Notes: generated by a model not told the origin, from the sequence alone. DNA of 64,000 nucleotides from Nocardia sp. CDC159 (GCF_023740735.1 NZ_JAMRXH010000005.1:124001-188000); one strand, 5' to 3'; counted from the stretch's first letter, positions 44,001 to 53,201 are shown. Numbers and translations: made by a program.

Positions 44001-45895
44001 CTGCGGGCGCGGGCCAGGTTCTCGACGACGGTGAGCATGCGGTCGATCTCCGCGCAGGTGTTGTAGAACGCGAACGACGGCCGCACGGTCGCCTCGACGC
44101 CGAACCGACGCAGGATCGGCTGTGCGCAGTGGTGACCGGCGCGCACGGCGATACCCTTCTGGTTCAACGCCTTTCCGACCTCGAGCGGTTCGTGCCCGGT
44201 CAGCGTGAACGACAGCACGCTGGCCTTGTCCCGCGCCGTACCGACGAGGCGGACGCCCGGAATGGCGGCCAGCCGCGGGGTGGCGTAGGCGAGCAGCTCG
44301 TGCTCGTAGCGCGCGATGTTCTCGAGTCCGAGACCCTCGACGTATTCGATGGCCGCACCGAGCCCGATCGCGTCGGCGATATTGCCGGTGCCCGCCTCGA
44401 ACCGGCCCGGCGGCGGCTGGAACAGCGACCGTTCGAGGGTGACATCGCTGATCATGTTCCCGCCACCCTGCCAGGGCGGCATATCCTGCAGCACTTCGGA
44501 TTTGCCGTAGACCACGCCGATTCCGGTGGGGCCGAACAGCTTGTGGCCGGAGAACACGAAGAAGTCGGTATCCAGCGAACGCACGTCGATCCGCATATGC
44601 GGAACCGACTGCGCGCCGTCCACGACGGTCACCGCCCCGGCTCGGCGCGCCTGCGCCACGATCTCGCGCACCGGCGTGATCGTGCCCAGGGCGTTGGAAA
44701 CCTGGGTGACCGCCACGAGTTTCGTCCGATCCGACAGCAGCCGCCCGTACTCGTCGAGCAGCACCTGACCGTGCTCGTCTACCGGGATCACCCGCAGCAC
44801 CGCGCCGGTCTCGGCGGCGAGCAGTTGCCACGGCACGATATTGGCGTGGTGTTCGAGATGGGAGATGACGATCTCGTCACCCGCGCGAATATGCTTGCGG
44901 CCCCAGGTCTGCGCGATGAGGTTGATACCCTCGGTCGCGCCGCGCACGTAGATGATCTCCTCCGCCGACGACGCGCCCAGAAAGCGCGCCACGATCTCGC
45001 GCGCCTGCTCGTAGGCGTCGGTCGAGCGGGCCGCCAATTCGTGTGCGGCACGGTGGATGTTGGAGTTCTCGTGCTCGTAGAAATAGCGCAGCCGCTCGAT
45101 GACCGCACGCGGCTTCTGCGTGGTCGCGGCATTGTCGAACCACACCAGCGGGTGGCCGTTGACCTGCTCGCGCAGAATCGGGAAGTCGTTGCGCACCGCG
45201 TGCACGTCGAAGGGCGGATGCGCCCCCGCGGGGATCGCCGCGGGAATCTTCGCGGACTCCGAGGTCGGCTTGTCCAAAAAGTAGTAGCCCGGAGCGGAGG
45301 CCGCGATCCGCGGCGGGGACAGCGGCGCGTCCAGCGACGGCAGTCCGGGCAGCAACGGGTCGACGTACGGATCGGCCACCGACGTCGATACCTGCCGCGC
45401 CCAGCCGGGCACCGTGGATTCCGGGGTCGGCCCGCCCGGCGGCATCGCCGCGGGAATCTTCGCGGACTCCGAGGTCGGCTTGTCCAGGAAGTAGTACGCC
45501 GGAGCGGAGGCCGCGATCCGCGGCGGGGACAGCGGCGCGTCCAGCGACGGCAGTCCGGGCAGCAGCGGATCGACATACGGGTCGGCCACCGAGGTCGGCA
45601 CCGACATCGGGACCTCGGGCCCCCAGCCGGGCACCGTGGGCTCCGGGGTCGGCCCGCCCGGCGGGACCGCCGCGGGAACCTCCGAGGACAGCAGCGGCTG
45701 CCCGCCCGCGGGCATTGCCGCGGGAATCTTCGACGACTCCGAGGTCGGCCCGTCCGGTGCGACCGCCGAGGGGATCACGGTGGATCCCCCCGACGGCAAC
45801 GCCGAGAAGAACTGCGCGGCAAGGCGGTTCAGGACCGCCTCGTCCGGCAGGGCCGCCCCGTCCGCGTTACTTGCGATAGGTCGGGGCGTAGTCAT
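43997..45895 (-). CDS. SufS-type cysteine desulfurase, encapsulin cargo with duplicated targeting region
   Basis: 632 aa. Residues 228-632 are a type II (SufS-like) cysteine desulfurase: PLP Lys452 in FSGHKLFG, active Cys590 in AGHHCAQP. It releases sulfur from cysteine as persulfide plus alanine. Residues 1-227 are Pro/Ser-rich and inferred to be disordered, as in desulfurases packaged by family 2A encapsulins. They include LNRLAAQFFSALP (22-34), then two nearly identical 70-residue units: residues 101-150 and 171-220 share 49 of 50 residues (VADPYVDPLLPGLP ... YYFLDKP). In the DNA the repeat period is 210 bp. The start overlaps the shell gene by 29 nt, so shell and cargo are translationally linked. 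Confidence 0.95.
   Translation of the reverse strand: MTTPRPIASNADGAALPDEAVLNRLAAQFFSALPSGGSTVIPSAVAPDGPTSESSKIPAAMPAGGQPLLSSEVPAAVPPGGPTPEPTVPGWGPEVPMSVPTSVADPYVDPLLPGLPSLDAPLSPPRIAASAPAYYFLDKPTSESAKIPAAMPPGGPTPESTVPGWARQVSTSVADPYVDPLLPGLPSLDAPLSPPRIAASAPGYYFLDKPTSESAKIPAAIPAGAHPPFDVHAVRNDFPILREQVNGHPLVWFDNAATTQKPRAVIERLRYFYEHENSNIHRAAHELAARSTDAYEQAREIVARFLGASSAEEIIYVRGATEGINLIAQTWGRKHIRAGDEIVISHLEHHANIVPWQLLAAETGAVLRVIPVDEHGQVLLDEYGRLLSDRTKLVAVTQVSNALGTITPVREIVAQARRAGAVTVVDGAQSVPHMRIDVRSLDTDFFVFSGHKLFGPTGIGVVYGKSEVLQDMPPWQGGGNMISDVTLERSLFQPPPGRFEAGTGNIADAIGLGAAIEYVEGLGLENIARYEHELLAYATPRLAAIPGVRLVGTARDKASVLSFTLTGHEPLEVGKALNQKGIAVRAGHHCAQPILRRFGVEATVRPSFAFYNTCAEIDRMLTVVENLARARR
45237..45656. 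repeat. 210-bp tandem duplication inside the desulfurase gene
   Basis: Copy 1 begins at 45237 and copy 2 at 45447. Across 45241-45390 versus 45451-45600 I count about 8 mismatches. A shorter related motif (GCCGCGGGAA...) recurs at about 45669 and 45717. It encodes two copies of the inferred cargo-loading unit. The low divergence suggests recent or homogenised duplication. Confidence 0.9.
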
Positions 45896-46799
45896 GGAAC
45901 TTGTTCACCTCGGCTCCCTCGAGCAGTGCCACGGCATCGTCGGTCAGAACAGCCAGCGAGCAGTACAGCGACACCAGATACGACGCGATGGCGCTGCGAT
46001 CGATACCCATGAACTTCACCGACAGCCCCATACCCTGCTCACCAGCCAGGCCGGGCTGGTACAGGCCGATCACACCCTGCCGGGATTCACCGGTGCGGAT
46101 GAGCAGGAACTTGGTCCTGCCCCGCTCCACCGGAACCTTGTCCGACGGGATGATCGGAATTCCGCGCCAGGTGATGAACTGCGAACCGAACAGGCTGACC
46201 GTCGCCGGAGGCACGCCGCGGCGGGTGCATTCGCGACCGAATGCCGCGATGCCCTGCGGGTGGGTCAGGAAGAAGCCGGGCTCCTTCCATACCTTGGTGA
46301 TCAAATTGTCCAGATCGTCGGGTGTCGGCGGACCGGCGATCGTCGAGATCTTCTGCTTGGGAGCCGTATTGGCGATCAGCCCATAATTCGGACTGTTGAT
46401 CAACTCGCCTTCCTGATGCTCCTTGATCGCCTCGATGGTCAGCCGCAACTGTTGAGCAATCTGGTCGTGCGGGCTCGAGTACAGATCCGACACCCGGGTG
46501 TGCACATCGAGAATGGTGTTGACCGCCTTGAGGCGGTACTCCCTCGGGTCCTTCTCGTAATCGATGTATGTCTCGGGCAGCGGCGACTCGTCTGCGTTGT
46601 CGCAGGTGATGTCGACCGTCTGCTCGTGAGTCACCCGGTTGCGCCGGTAGATACCGGCCTCGACGGGTACCCAGTCCAGCAGATGGACCAGCCACCGTGG
46701 GGTGATGGATTCCATCTGAGGAACGGATTTCGTCGCATTCGCAAGCGTCCGGGCAGCATCATCCCCGAGCGCCATGGGCTGCGGTACAGCTTTGGTCAT
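45867..46799 (-). CDS. srpI: Family 2A encapsulin shell protein (SrpI / MMP-I type)
   Basis: 310 aa, with the HK97-fold family 2A encapsulin features of the M. leprae major membrane protein I / cyanobacterial SrpI group: RWLVHLLDWVPVEAGIYRRN, INSPNYGLI, HPQGIAAFGRECTRRGVPP, GSQFITWRGIPIIPSDKVP and YCSLAVLTDDAVALLEGAEV. No cyclic-nucleotide-binding insert is present, which separates it from family 2B. It would self-assemble into a protein shell that packages the cysteine desulfurase encoded next. Family members in other organisms respond to sulfur limitation. Confidence 0.95.
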   Translation of the reverse strand: MTKAVPQPMALGDDAARTLANATKSVPQMESITPRWLVHLLDWVPVEAGIYRRNRVTHEQTVDITCDNADESPLPETYIDYEKDPREYRLKAVNTILDVHTRVSDLYSSPHDQIAQQLRLTIEAIKEHQEGELINSPNYGLIANTAPKQKISTIAGPPTPDDLDNLITKVWKEPGFFLTHPQGIAAFGRECTRRGVPPATVSLFGSQFITWRGIPIIPSDKVPVERGRTKFLLIRTGESRQGVIGLYQPGLAGEQGMGLSVKFMGIDRSAIASYLVSLYCSLAVLTDDAVALLEGAEVNKFHDYAPTYRK

Positions 46800-46902
46800 T
46801 GAACCGCCTTCACGATCGGCAAATCAACCGCTACCAGTGGCGGCAATAGTAGCCACAGCCGCCGGAAGAAAATCCGATCAAGTGTCGAATGGGCGTGTCT
46901 GC

Positions 46903-46936
46903 TTTGACCGGGATGTCCCTTCGCCCGATTTGACCG
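46903..46936. promoter_or_regulatory. Direct repeat TTTGACCG in the encapsulin/GGDEF gap
   Basis: TTTGACCG occurs at 46903-46910 and 46929-46936, 26 bp apart, upstream of the encapsulin operon. ATAGTA at 46846-46851 (TACTAT on the minus strand) could be its -10. A regulator-binding role is a guess based on position. Confidence 0.35.
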
Positions 46937-47045
46937 ATTTCTGTTTCCGGCCCGGCAGATTCGAACCGGTCTGTAACATTCATCCCCTGGTTTGCGCTGC
47001 CGAAGCCGAAATAGGCTGCGGTATCCACGAGGATCGGTGAATCCC

Positions 47046-48131
47046 ATGAGCGGTGTTCTGCGGTTGCTTCGTCAATGGTGGCGCGAGGGCGTCGACTACG
47101 ACTGGATGTCGCAGGCCATCGCGTCCCATTCGCTGCTCGGCGCGGCGAAGTTCGCGGTCGGATCCGGCGGCGTGCTGACGCTGATCGTGAACAGCGCGGC
47201 CCTGTCCGCGCCGAGCGGACCGCAGTATCACGTGAGTCCGGTGGTCGTGTGGTTGCTTTCGGCGACGGCGCTGGCGTGGCTGGTGCGCTGGTGGGTGTTC
47301 CCCTGGCCCACCGCGGGCGAATCGCTGGCCCTGTTCGCGGCGTGCGATGTCATCGTCACCGCGGTGTGCATGCTGAATCCGAGTCCGGTCGGGCGCACCT
47401 TCGGGCTGGTCCTGCTGGCGATCACGGGGATGCACCTGTGCGTCTTCCATACGCCCAAGGTCGTCGCGGCGCATACGATCTGGTCGCTGGCCACGGTCGC
47501 GGCGGTATCGGCTCCGCTCGTGCGCGCGGGCGACACCGCCGCCGCGGCGGTCGTTGTTGCCACGATGGCGGCGGCGATCGCGGTGCCACCGGCATTGCAG
47601 TTCGGCTACTGGCTGTTCCGCCGGGACATGCTCTCGGATCCGCTGACCGCGCTGCTGAGCAGGCGCGGGCTGGAATACCAGGCGTCGGTCACCTTCGAGC
47701 GCGCCGAGCCGGACCCGATCTGCGTCATGGTCATCGACCTGGACCGGTTCAAATCCGTCAACGACACGCTCGGACATCCGGCCGGTGATCAGGTGCTGAT
47801 CCACACCGCCGAGCGGCTGCGGGCCACTGCCCCGCGCGACAGCATCGTCGCACGAATCGGCGGCGAGGAATTCGCGGTCGTCGCCCGGCTGCCACCGGCG
47901 AGCGCGGTCGAGACGGCCGACCGGCTGCGCCGCGCGATCGCCGAACCGATCGCCGAACCGATGGCCGCGGTATCGATCACCGCCAGTATCGGCATGGCGG
48001 CCGCGGTCTCCGGACCGCCCGCCACCCTGGACGATCTGATCCACCGCGCGGATCGCGCCATGTACCGGGCGAAACAGCGCGGCGGCGACAGTGTCGTCGT
48101 CGCCAACGACTTCTCGATCCAATCCTCGTGA
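47046..48131 (+). CDS. Membrane diguanylate cyclase (GGDEF)
   Basis: 361 aa starting at ATG 47046. The N-terminal part has about six membrane helices. The C-terminal GGDEF domain has DPLTALLSRRGLEYQ, IDLDRFKSVNDTLGHPAGD and the active loop ARIGGEEFAVVA. GGEEF is a functional variant, so it probably makes cyclic di-GMP. I see no RxxD inhibitory site at the usual place five residues before the loop. It is divergent from the encapsulin operon and ends 8 nt from the GntR gene, tail to tail. Confidence 0.92.
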   Translation: MSGVLRLLRQWWREGVDYDWMSQAIASHSLLGAAKFAVGSGGVLTLIVNSAALSAPSGPQYHVSPVVVWLLSATALAWLVRWWVFPWPTAGESLALFAACDVIVTAVCMLNPSPVGRTFGLVLLAITGMHLCVFHTPKVVAAHTIWSLATVAAVSAPLVRAGDTAAAAVVVATMAAAIAVPPALQFGYWLFRRDMLSDPLTALLSRRGLEYQASVTFERAEPDPICVMVIDLDRFKSVNDTLGHPAGDQVLIHTAERLRATAPRDSIVARIGGEEFAVVARLPPASAVETADRLRRAIAEPIAEPMAAVSITASIGMAAAVSGPPATLDDLIHRADRAMYRAKQRGGDSVVVANDFSIQSS

Positions 48132-48139
48132 CCGCGGCG

Positions 48140-48805
48140 TCAGTCGCGGCCGTTGCTCGCCGCCCAGATGCCGCGCACGTGGCCGATGTGGTAGCGCAGG
48201 AAGCGCTCGACCTCCTCGGGCTGATCGGATTCGATGAGATCGAGGATGGTGTGGTGTTCGCGGGCCGACTGCTCCAGTTCGCCGCGTTCGACCAGTGCGG
48301 CGAGGCCGAACAGACGGGTTTGGGAGCGCAGGTCGCTGACGATCTGCGACAGCCGGGGGTTGTTGCAGTAGTCGAGCAGCATGAGGTGGAACTGGCGATC
48401 GGCGTCGACGTATTCGACGAGATCACCTCGGATCGCCGCGCGAACGATCTTGTCGGCCTGCTCGCGCAGGCCGGGGAGGTCGGCGTCGGGAATGGTGCCG
48501 ACGATCGAGCGCACGCTGGGCGGTTCGAGCAGCATCCGGATCTTGGCGATGGCGTCCAGATCCTCCTCGGAGGTCTCGGTAACCCGGAAACCCTTGTTGG
48601 GCACCGAGATCACCAGGCCCTGCTTGACCAGATCGAGCATGGCCTCCCGGACCGGGGTCGGTGAGATCCCGAACCGTTCCGACAGGGTGGGCGCGGAGTA
48701 CAGGGCGCCGGGCTCGAGTTCCCCGGAGATGATCGCGGCACGCAGGGCGTCCGAGACGTGGTCGCGGAGGGTCGGACGTTTGCGGGTGTCCAGCCGTTCG
48801 ATCAT
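48140..48805 (-). CDS. GntR family regulator, FadR type, of the hydroxyproline operon
   Basis: 221 aa starting at ATG 48803-48805. The winged helix has SGELEPGALYSAPTLSERFG, then ISPTPVREAMLDLVKQGLV; the C-terminal FCD effector domain has the HLMLLDYCNNPRL metal/ligand segment. It is the last gene of the hydroxyproline catabolic operon and is expected to repress it until hydroxyproline or an intermediate is present. Confidence 0.9.
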   Translation of the reverse strand: MIERLDTRKRPTLRDHVSDALRAAIISGELEPGALYSAPTLSERFGISPTPVREAMLDLVKQGLVISVPNKGFRVTETSEEDLDAIAKIRMLLEPPSVRSIVGTIPDADLPGLREQADKIVRAAIRGDLVEYVDADRQFHLMLLDYCNNPRLSQIVSDLRSQTRLFGLAALVERGELEQSAREHHTILDLIESDQPEEVERFLRYHIGHVRGIWAASNGRD

Positions 48806-48849
48806 CCATGCTCCGTATCCGTCCCGGTGGGCGCGCCGCCCCATCGGTA

Positions 48850-50283
48850 TCAGGATAATTGCGTTCGCTCGCCGTTCAGTTTCGAGTTCCGGTGGCCGAA
48901 GCAGACGTAGAGCGCCAGGCCCAGCACCAGCCAGGTCGCGAAGCGCAACCAAGTGACCACGGTCAGATGGCTGATCAGCCAGACCGAGAACGCGATTCCG
49001 ATCAGCGGCACCACCGGCACCCAGGGCGTACGGAACGGGCGCTCGGCGTCCGGGCGGGTGCGGCGCAGCCGCATGACGCCGAGGGAGACGACGACGAAGG
49101 CCATGAGGATGCCGACATTGGTGAGTTCGGCGGCCTCGCGAATCGGTAGAAATCCGGCAATCAGAGCGGACACCACACCGATCGGCCAGATCACCCGGGT
49201 CGGCACCCGGCGGCGCGGATTGGATCGGCCGAAATAGTTGGGCAGCAGTCCGTCTCGGCTCATCGCGAAGCCGACCCGGGTGACGGCGAGCATATTGGCG
49301 AAGGCCGAGGTGGTGACGCCGATGACCGCACCGACCGCGATCACCAGCCCGAGCACGCCCATACCGATGCCGTCGAAGGCGGCGGAGAAGGGCGCGGACA
49401 CACTGATATCGGCATAGTTGACCATGCCGACCACGACGAGACAGACCAGCAGGTAGACCACCGAGGCGATGCCGAGGCTGATCATGATGGCCTTCGGCAG
49501 CAGCCGTTTGCCGTCGGTGGACTCCTCGGCGGCCGCGCTCATCGCGTCGTAGCCGTAGACGGCGAAGAAGGCCAGGGCCGCACCGGATATCGCGCCGCCG
49601 ACACCGAACGGGAAGAATGGGTCGTAATTACCCGCCTTGATATGGAACGCACCCGCCAGGACCACGATCGCGACGATGGCCATCTTCAGGGCGACGAGTC
49701 CGGTTTGGACGCGGGCGGATTCGCGAGTTCCGCGCGAGAGCAGGAAGGCCAGCAGCAGACACAACAGCACCGCGAACAGGTCGACCCGATGCCCGTCGCC
49801 GGTGCCCGGCGCGCCGAGCGCCCACACGGGTAGGTCGAAGCCGAAGTAATGGGTGATGTAGTTGAGGTAGCCGGAGACCGCGATCGCCACCACCGACACG
49901 ATGGCGGTGTATTCGAGCAGCAGATCCCAGCCGATCAGGAAGCCGAGGATCTCGCCGAGGGATACGTAGGCGTAGGTGTAGGCAGAGCCCGCGCGCGGCA
50001 CCATACCGGCGAATTCGGCGTAGCACAGCCCGGCGGCACCGGAGGCGACGATCGCGATGGCGAAGGAGACGAGGACGGCCGGGCCCGCGATGTCATGGGC
50101 GACGACACCGGCGAGGGAGAACACACCCGCCCCGACGAGCCCGCCGAGGCTGAGGGCGACCAACTGCCACAGCCCCATGCTCTTGGTGAAGTCACCGGTG
50201 TCGACGACCGTGACAGGCATGCGGCGCAACAGGGTTCGCCGCGTGAGGCGGGGCCGGGGCGGGCGGGTGTCGACGGGTTTCAT
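48850..50283 (-). CDS. APC-family amino acid permease
   Basis: 477 aa with about 12-14 membrane helices. The start is ATG 50281-50283 with GGAAAGG upstream. The first helix LSLGGLVGAGVFSLAGVVA and VPRAGSAYTYAYVSLGE are typical of the cationic/general amino acid transporter branch of the APC superfamily. Its place in the operon suggests uptake of hydroxyproline or a related imino acid. Confidence 0.85.
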   Translation of the reverse strand: MKPVDTRPPRPRLTRRTLLRRMPVTVVDTGDFTKSMGLWQLVALSLGGLVGAGVFSLAGVVAHDIAGPAVLVSFAIAIVASGAAGLCYAEFAGMVPRAGSAYTYAYVSLGEILGFLIGWDLLLEYTAIVSVVAIAVSGYLNYITHYFGFDLPVWALGAPGTGDGHRVDLFAVLLCLLLAFLLSRGTRESARVQTGLVALKMAIVAIVVLAGAFHIKAGNYDPFFPFGVGGAISGAALAFFAVYGYDAMSAAAEESTDGKRLLPKAIMISLGIASVVYLLVCLVVVGMVNYADISVSAPFSAAFDGIGMGVLGLVIAVGAVIGVTTSAFANMLAVTRVGFAMSRDGLLPNYFGRSNPRRRVPTRVIWPIGVVSALIAGFLPIREAAELTNVGILMAFVVVSLGVMRLRRTRPDAERPFRTPWVPVVPLIGIAFSVWLISHLTVVTWLRFATWLVLGLALYVCFGHRNSKLNGERTQLS

Positions 50284-50347
50284 GGGTGGGCCTTTCCTCA
50301 GGGCGGGCGGGGTGGAGATCGGGGCGGGACGGCGTGCGGCTGGTCCA

Positions 50348-51349
50348 CTAGAAGACGAACCCCTCGGGGAAGGGATCGGTGGGGTCGAGCAGGAAGTTCG
50401 CCGTCGCGGTGAGCCAGGCGCGACCGGTGACCGCGGGCACGATGGCGGAATGCCCGCCAACAGTGGTGGTTTCGACCGCGCGGGCGTGGAAGGTGGTGCC
50501 GATGAACGAGTCACTGCGCAGGACGTCGGCACCGGACAGCAGTCCGCGCGCGTGCTGGCGGGCCAGCAGCGCGGAAGTGCCGGTGCCGCAGGGGGAGCGG
50601 TCGAACCAGCCCGGATGGATGGTCATGGCGTTGCGGGTGTGCGCGGGGAGCGAGGCCGGGTCGAGGAACATGACGTGTTTGCAGCCCGAGACGCGTGGGT
50701 CCATCGGATGGGTGGGACATCGGGTCGCGTTGACCGCCCGCATGATTCGCAGTCCGGCGTCGCGAATCCGGTCCTGCTGGGCGCGTTCGAACGGCACTCC
50801 GAGCTTGCCGAGGTCGACAATCGCGTAGAAATTGCCGCCGTAGGCCATGTCGTAACGCACCATGCCGAGCCCCGGAACGTCGATATCGTTGTCCAGGCTG
50901 TCACAGTACGCGGGTACGTTACGGATGGTGACCGAATCCGCGTGCCCACCAACAACTCTCACCGCGGCCACCACCCGCCCCGCCGGAGTGTCGAGCTTGA
51001 TCTCGGTCACCGGCTCGTCGACGGGCACCATCCCCGCCTCCACCAGCGCCGTCGCCACCCCCATCGTGCCGTGGCCGCACATCGGCAACAGCCCACTGAC
51101 CTCGATGAAAAGCACCCCGTAATGCGCATCGCCGGTGGTGGGCGGTTGCAGGATCGCCCCGCTCATCGCCGCATGCCCGCGCGGCTCGTTCACCAGCAGT
51201 CGGCGCAGTCCGTCCAGATGTTCGGCGAAATACATCCGCCGCGCGGCCATCGTCTCCCCCGGCACGGTTCCGATGCCGCCGGTGACGACCCGCGTCGGCA
51301 TGCCCTCGGTGTGGGTATCGATCGCGGAAATGATTCGGCTGCTGCGCAT
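50348..51349 (-). CDS. 4-hydroxyproline 2-epimerase / proline racemase family
   Basis: 333 aa. Both catalytic Cys motifs are present: MCGHGTMG (about residue 91) and SPCGTGTSA (about residue 260). Both Cys point to a racemase/epimerase rather than the dehydratase members, in which one is Thr. In this operon it should convert trans-4-hydroxy-L-proline to cis-4-hydroxy-D-proline. The start is ATG 51347-51349, overlapping the FAD subunit stop by one base (TAATG). Confidence 0.92.
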   Translation of the reverse strand: MRSSRIISAIDTHTEGMPTRVVTGGIGTVPGETMAARRMYFAEHLDGLRRLLVNEPRGHAAMSGAILQPPTTGDAHYGVLFIEVSGLLPMCGHGTMGVATALVEAGMVPVDEPVTEIKLDTPAGRVVAAVRVVGGHADSVTIRNVPAYCDSLDNDIDVPGLGMVRYDMAYGGNFYAIVDLGKLGVPFERAQQDRIRDAGLRIMRAVNATRCPTHPMDPRVSGCKHVMFLDPASLPAHTRNAMTIHPGWFDRSPCGTGTSALLARQHARGLLSGADVLRSDSFIGTTFHARAVETTTVGGHSAIVPAVTGRAWLTATANFLLDPTDPFPEGFVF

Positions 51350-52881
51350 TACGAATTCCCTTCGCGATCGCGTGCGGCCGCCGGGGCAGGGCCGGGGTGG
51401 CCCGATGGCGGTCGGCGTCCGGTTTCGGTACCCGGATCGGCCGCGCCCGCCCCGCCGAGAGCGGCCAGTTCGTGAAGACGGATCGGGGCGGCGAACGGAC
51501 GTCGGGCCGGGGTCGCCGCCGTGAGCCCCGGTGGCATCGAGGTGGGGGCCGGGTCGGCCGATTCGGGATGCAGACGGACTCGCAGCGCCTCGATGTTCGC
51601 CGCGCAGACGCGGCCTTGGCAGGGACCGAGGCCCGCACGGGTGGCGAGTTTGGTGGGGCGATGGGCGTCACCGGCAGTGCGGGACCAGGCCGCTGACAGC
51701 TCGGCGCGGGTGGTGCCCTCGCAGCGGCAGACGATCGTGTCCGGAGTGGACCAGCTCAGCACTCCCGGGCGGATCGGATGGGCCGCGGCCAGGCGGGCGA
51801 CGAATCGGCGGGCGGTGTGGTGGCGGGCACGCAGCGCGCGGTCTTCGAACGGGTCACCGCCCGCCGCGGCGATGCCCGCGACCGTGCCGGTGACGGCGGC
51901 CGACTGCGCGCCACCGATGCCGGTGATCTCGCCCGCGGCCCAGACGAATTCGGCGCTGGTGCGCTGCGCGCGATCGACCCGGACGAATCCCTCGACGGTG
52001 AGCTCGGCCCCGGCGGCCAGGACCAATTCGGTCTGGGGTGTGAAGCCGTGCGATACCGCGACCGCGTCCACCGGCACGGTGACCTGGGTGCCCGGGATGG
52101 GTGTCCAGTCGTGATCGAGCCTGGCGACCGTGGCCTCCTCGACGTGACCGTCGCCGCGCACGGCGATGACCGCATGGGAGGTGCGTAGCCGGATCCGGTG
52201 GCGCACACCGCACGTGAGATATCCGGCGAGTTCGGCGGCCTTGTCGGCGCTGTGCCGCAGTTCCCAGGGACGGGTGGTCCAGTGCCGGAGTATGCGGGCG
52301 GCCGGGTTGGCCTCGAGCACCGCTCGAATCCGCGCCCCGGCGTCGGCCAGTGATTGCGCGACCGGCAGCAGGAACGGGCCGGTCCCGGAGATCAGGATCG
52401 AGCGCCCCACCAGCAGCCGCTGCGTCTTCGCCAAGGTCTGCGCGGCCCCGGCGGTGTAGACCCCCGGCAGTTCCCAGCCGGGGAACGGGCACACCCGGTC
52501 ATAGGCGCCGGTCGCGAGAATCAATGCGTCGCCGTGGATTTCGTGGTGCGTCCGGCGTTCGCCCTCGATCCCCTGCAGCAGCCGCACGAGCGGGCCGCCG
52601 CCGTCGAGCCGTCGCTCCAGCTGATAGACCGCCGCCCATGGCAGGTATTCGCAACGCGGATGCCTCACCAGCCACCCGGCACGGCGCTCCGCGGCCGGAT
52701 AGCCGTGGCCGACGCACAGCGGACGACGAACGCCGAATGCGGCGGGAATGCGCCGATTGTACTGTCCGCCAAGGCTTTCGTTCGAATCGATCAGGGTGAC
52801 CCTCGCCCCCCGATTCAAGGCCGCCTCGGCAGCGGCGGAACCGGCCGGACCACCGCCGATCACGACGACGTGCCGCGTCAT
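51349..52881 (-). CDS. D-hydroxyproline dehydrogenase, large FAD subunit (HcnB-like)
   Basis: 510 aa. The N-terminal FAD motif is VVVIGGGPAGSAAAEAAL; a second Rossmann fold (about residues 150-160) reads ISGTGPFLLPVAQSLADAG. The C-terminal part has a BFD-like [2Fe-2S] motif with CRCEG and later GPCQGRVCAA. This matches the alpha subunit of heteromeric D-hydroxyproline dehydrogenases. It overlaps the small [2Fe-2S] subunit gene by 4 nt. Confidence 0.88.
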   Translation of the reverse strand: MTRHVVVIGGGPAGSAAAEAALNRGARVTLIDSNESLGGQYNRRIPAAFGVRRPLCVGHGYPAAERRAGWLVRHPRCEYLPWAAVYQLERRLDGGGPLVRLLQGIEGERRTHHEIHGDALILATGAYDRVCPFPGWELPGVYTAGAAQTLAKTQRLLVGRSILISGTGPFLLPVAQSLADAGARIRAVLEANPAARILRHWTTRPWELRHSADKAAELAGYLTCGVRHRIRLRTSHAVIAVRGDGHVEEATVARLDHDWTPIPGTQVTVPVDAVAVSHGFTPQTELVLAAGAELTVEGFVRVDRAQRTSAEFVWAAGEITGIGGAQSAAVTGTVAGIAAAGGDPFEDRALRARHHTARRFVARLAAAHPIRPGVLSWSTPDTIVCRCEGTTRAELSAAWSRTAGDAHRPTKLATRAGLGPCQGRVCAANIEALRVRLHPESADPAPTSMPPGLTAATPARRPFAAPIRLHELAALGGAGAADPGTETGRRPPSGHPGPAPAAARDREGNS

Positions 52882-53201
52882 CGCGCCGCTCCCGCCCCCG
52901 CGGGCCCGCGAGTCTGGGTCACGACCGCGTCACCGTCGCGTGCGGGACGGCGACACAGCCGAATATCGGGCACCCCATTCACCGTGGCGACACAGTCGAA
53001 GCAGATCCCGATGCCGCAGAACACACCTCGCCCGCCCCCACCGGGCGCGGTGCGCCAGGCAGCCCGACCGCCCGCCAGCAGAACCGCCGCCAGGGTCTGC
53101 CCGACCACCCCACCAGCGGGAACTCCGTCAACGGTGACGACCAGCGACCGGTCCTCGCGCCCCACCGGATCGCCCGCGGCAGACATCATGTGCGCACTCA
53201 T
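52878..53201 (-). CDS. D-hydroxyproline dehydrogenase, small [2Fe-2S] subunit (HcnA-like)
   Basis: About 107 aa, starting at ATG 53199-53201. The ferredoxin-like cysteine cluster is in GVFCGIGICFDCVATVNG, with a further Cys in DIRLCRRP. This is the gamma subunit pattern of HcnABC-type dehydrogenases. Its start overlaps the stop of a possible upstream ORF by 4 nt. Confidence 0.85.
   Translation of the reverse strand: MSAHMMSAAGDPVGREDRSLVVTVDGVPAGGVVGQTLAAVLLAGGRAAWRTAPGGGGRGVFCGIGICFDCVATVNGVPDIRLCRRPARDGDAVVTQTRGPAGAGAAR

Noticed and set aside
44129..46012. Plus-strand frame opposite the desulfurase with repetitive Arg/Gly sequence
   Set aside because: Its repeats are the antisense image of the 210-bp duplication; the desulfurase is certain.
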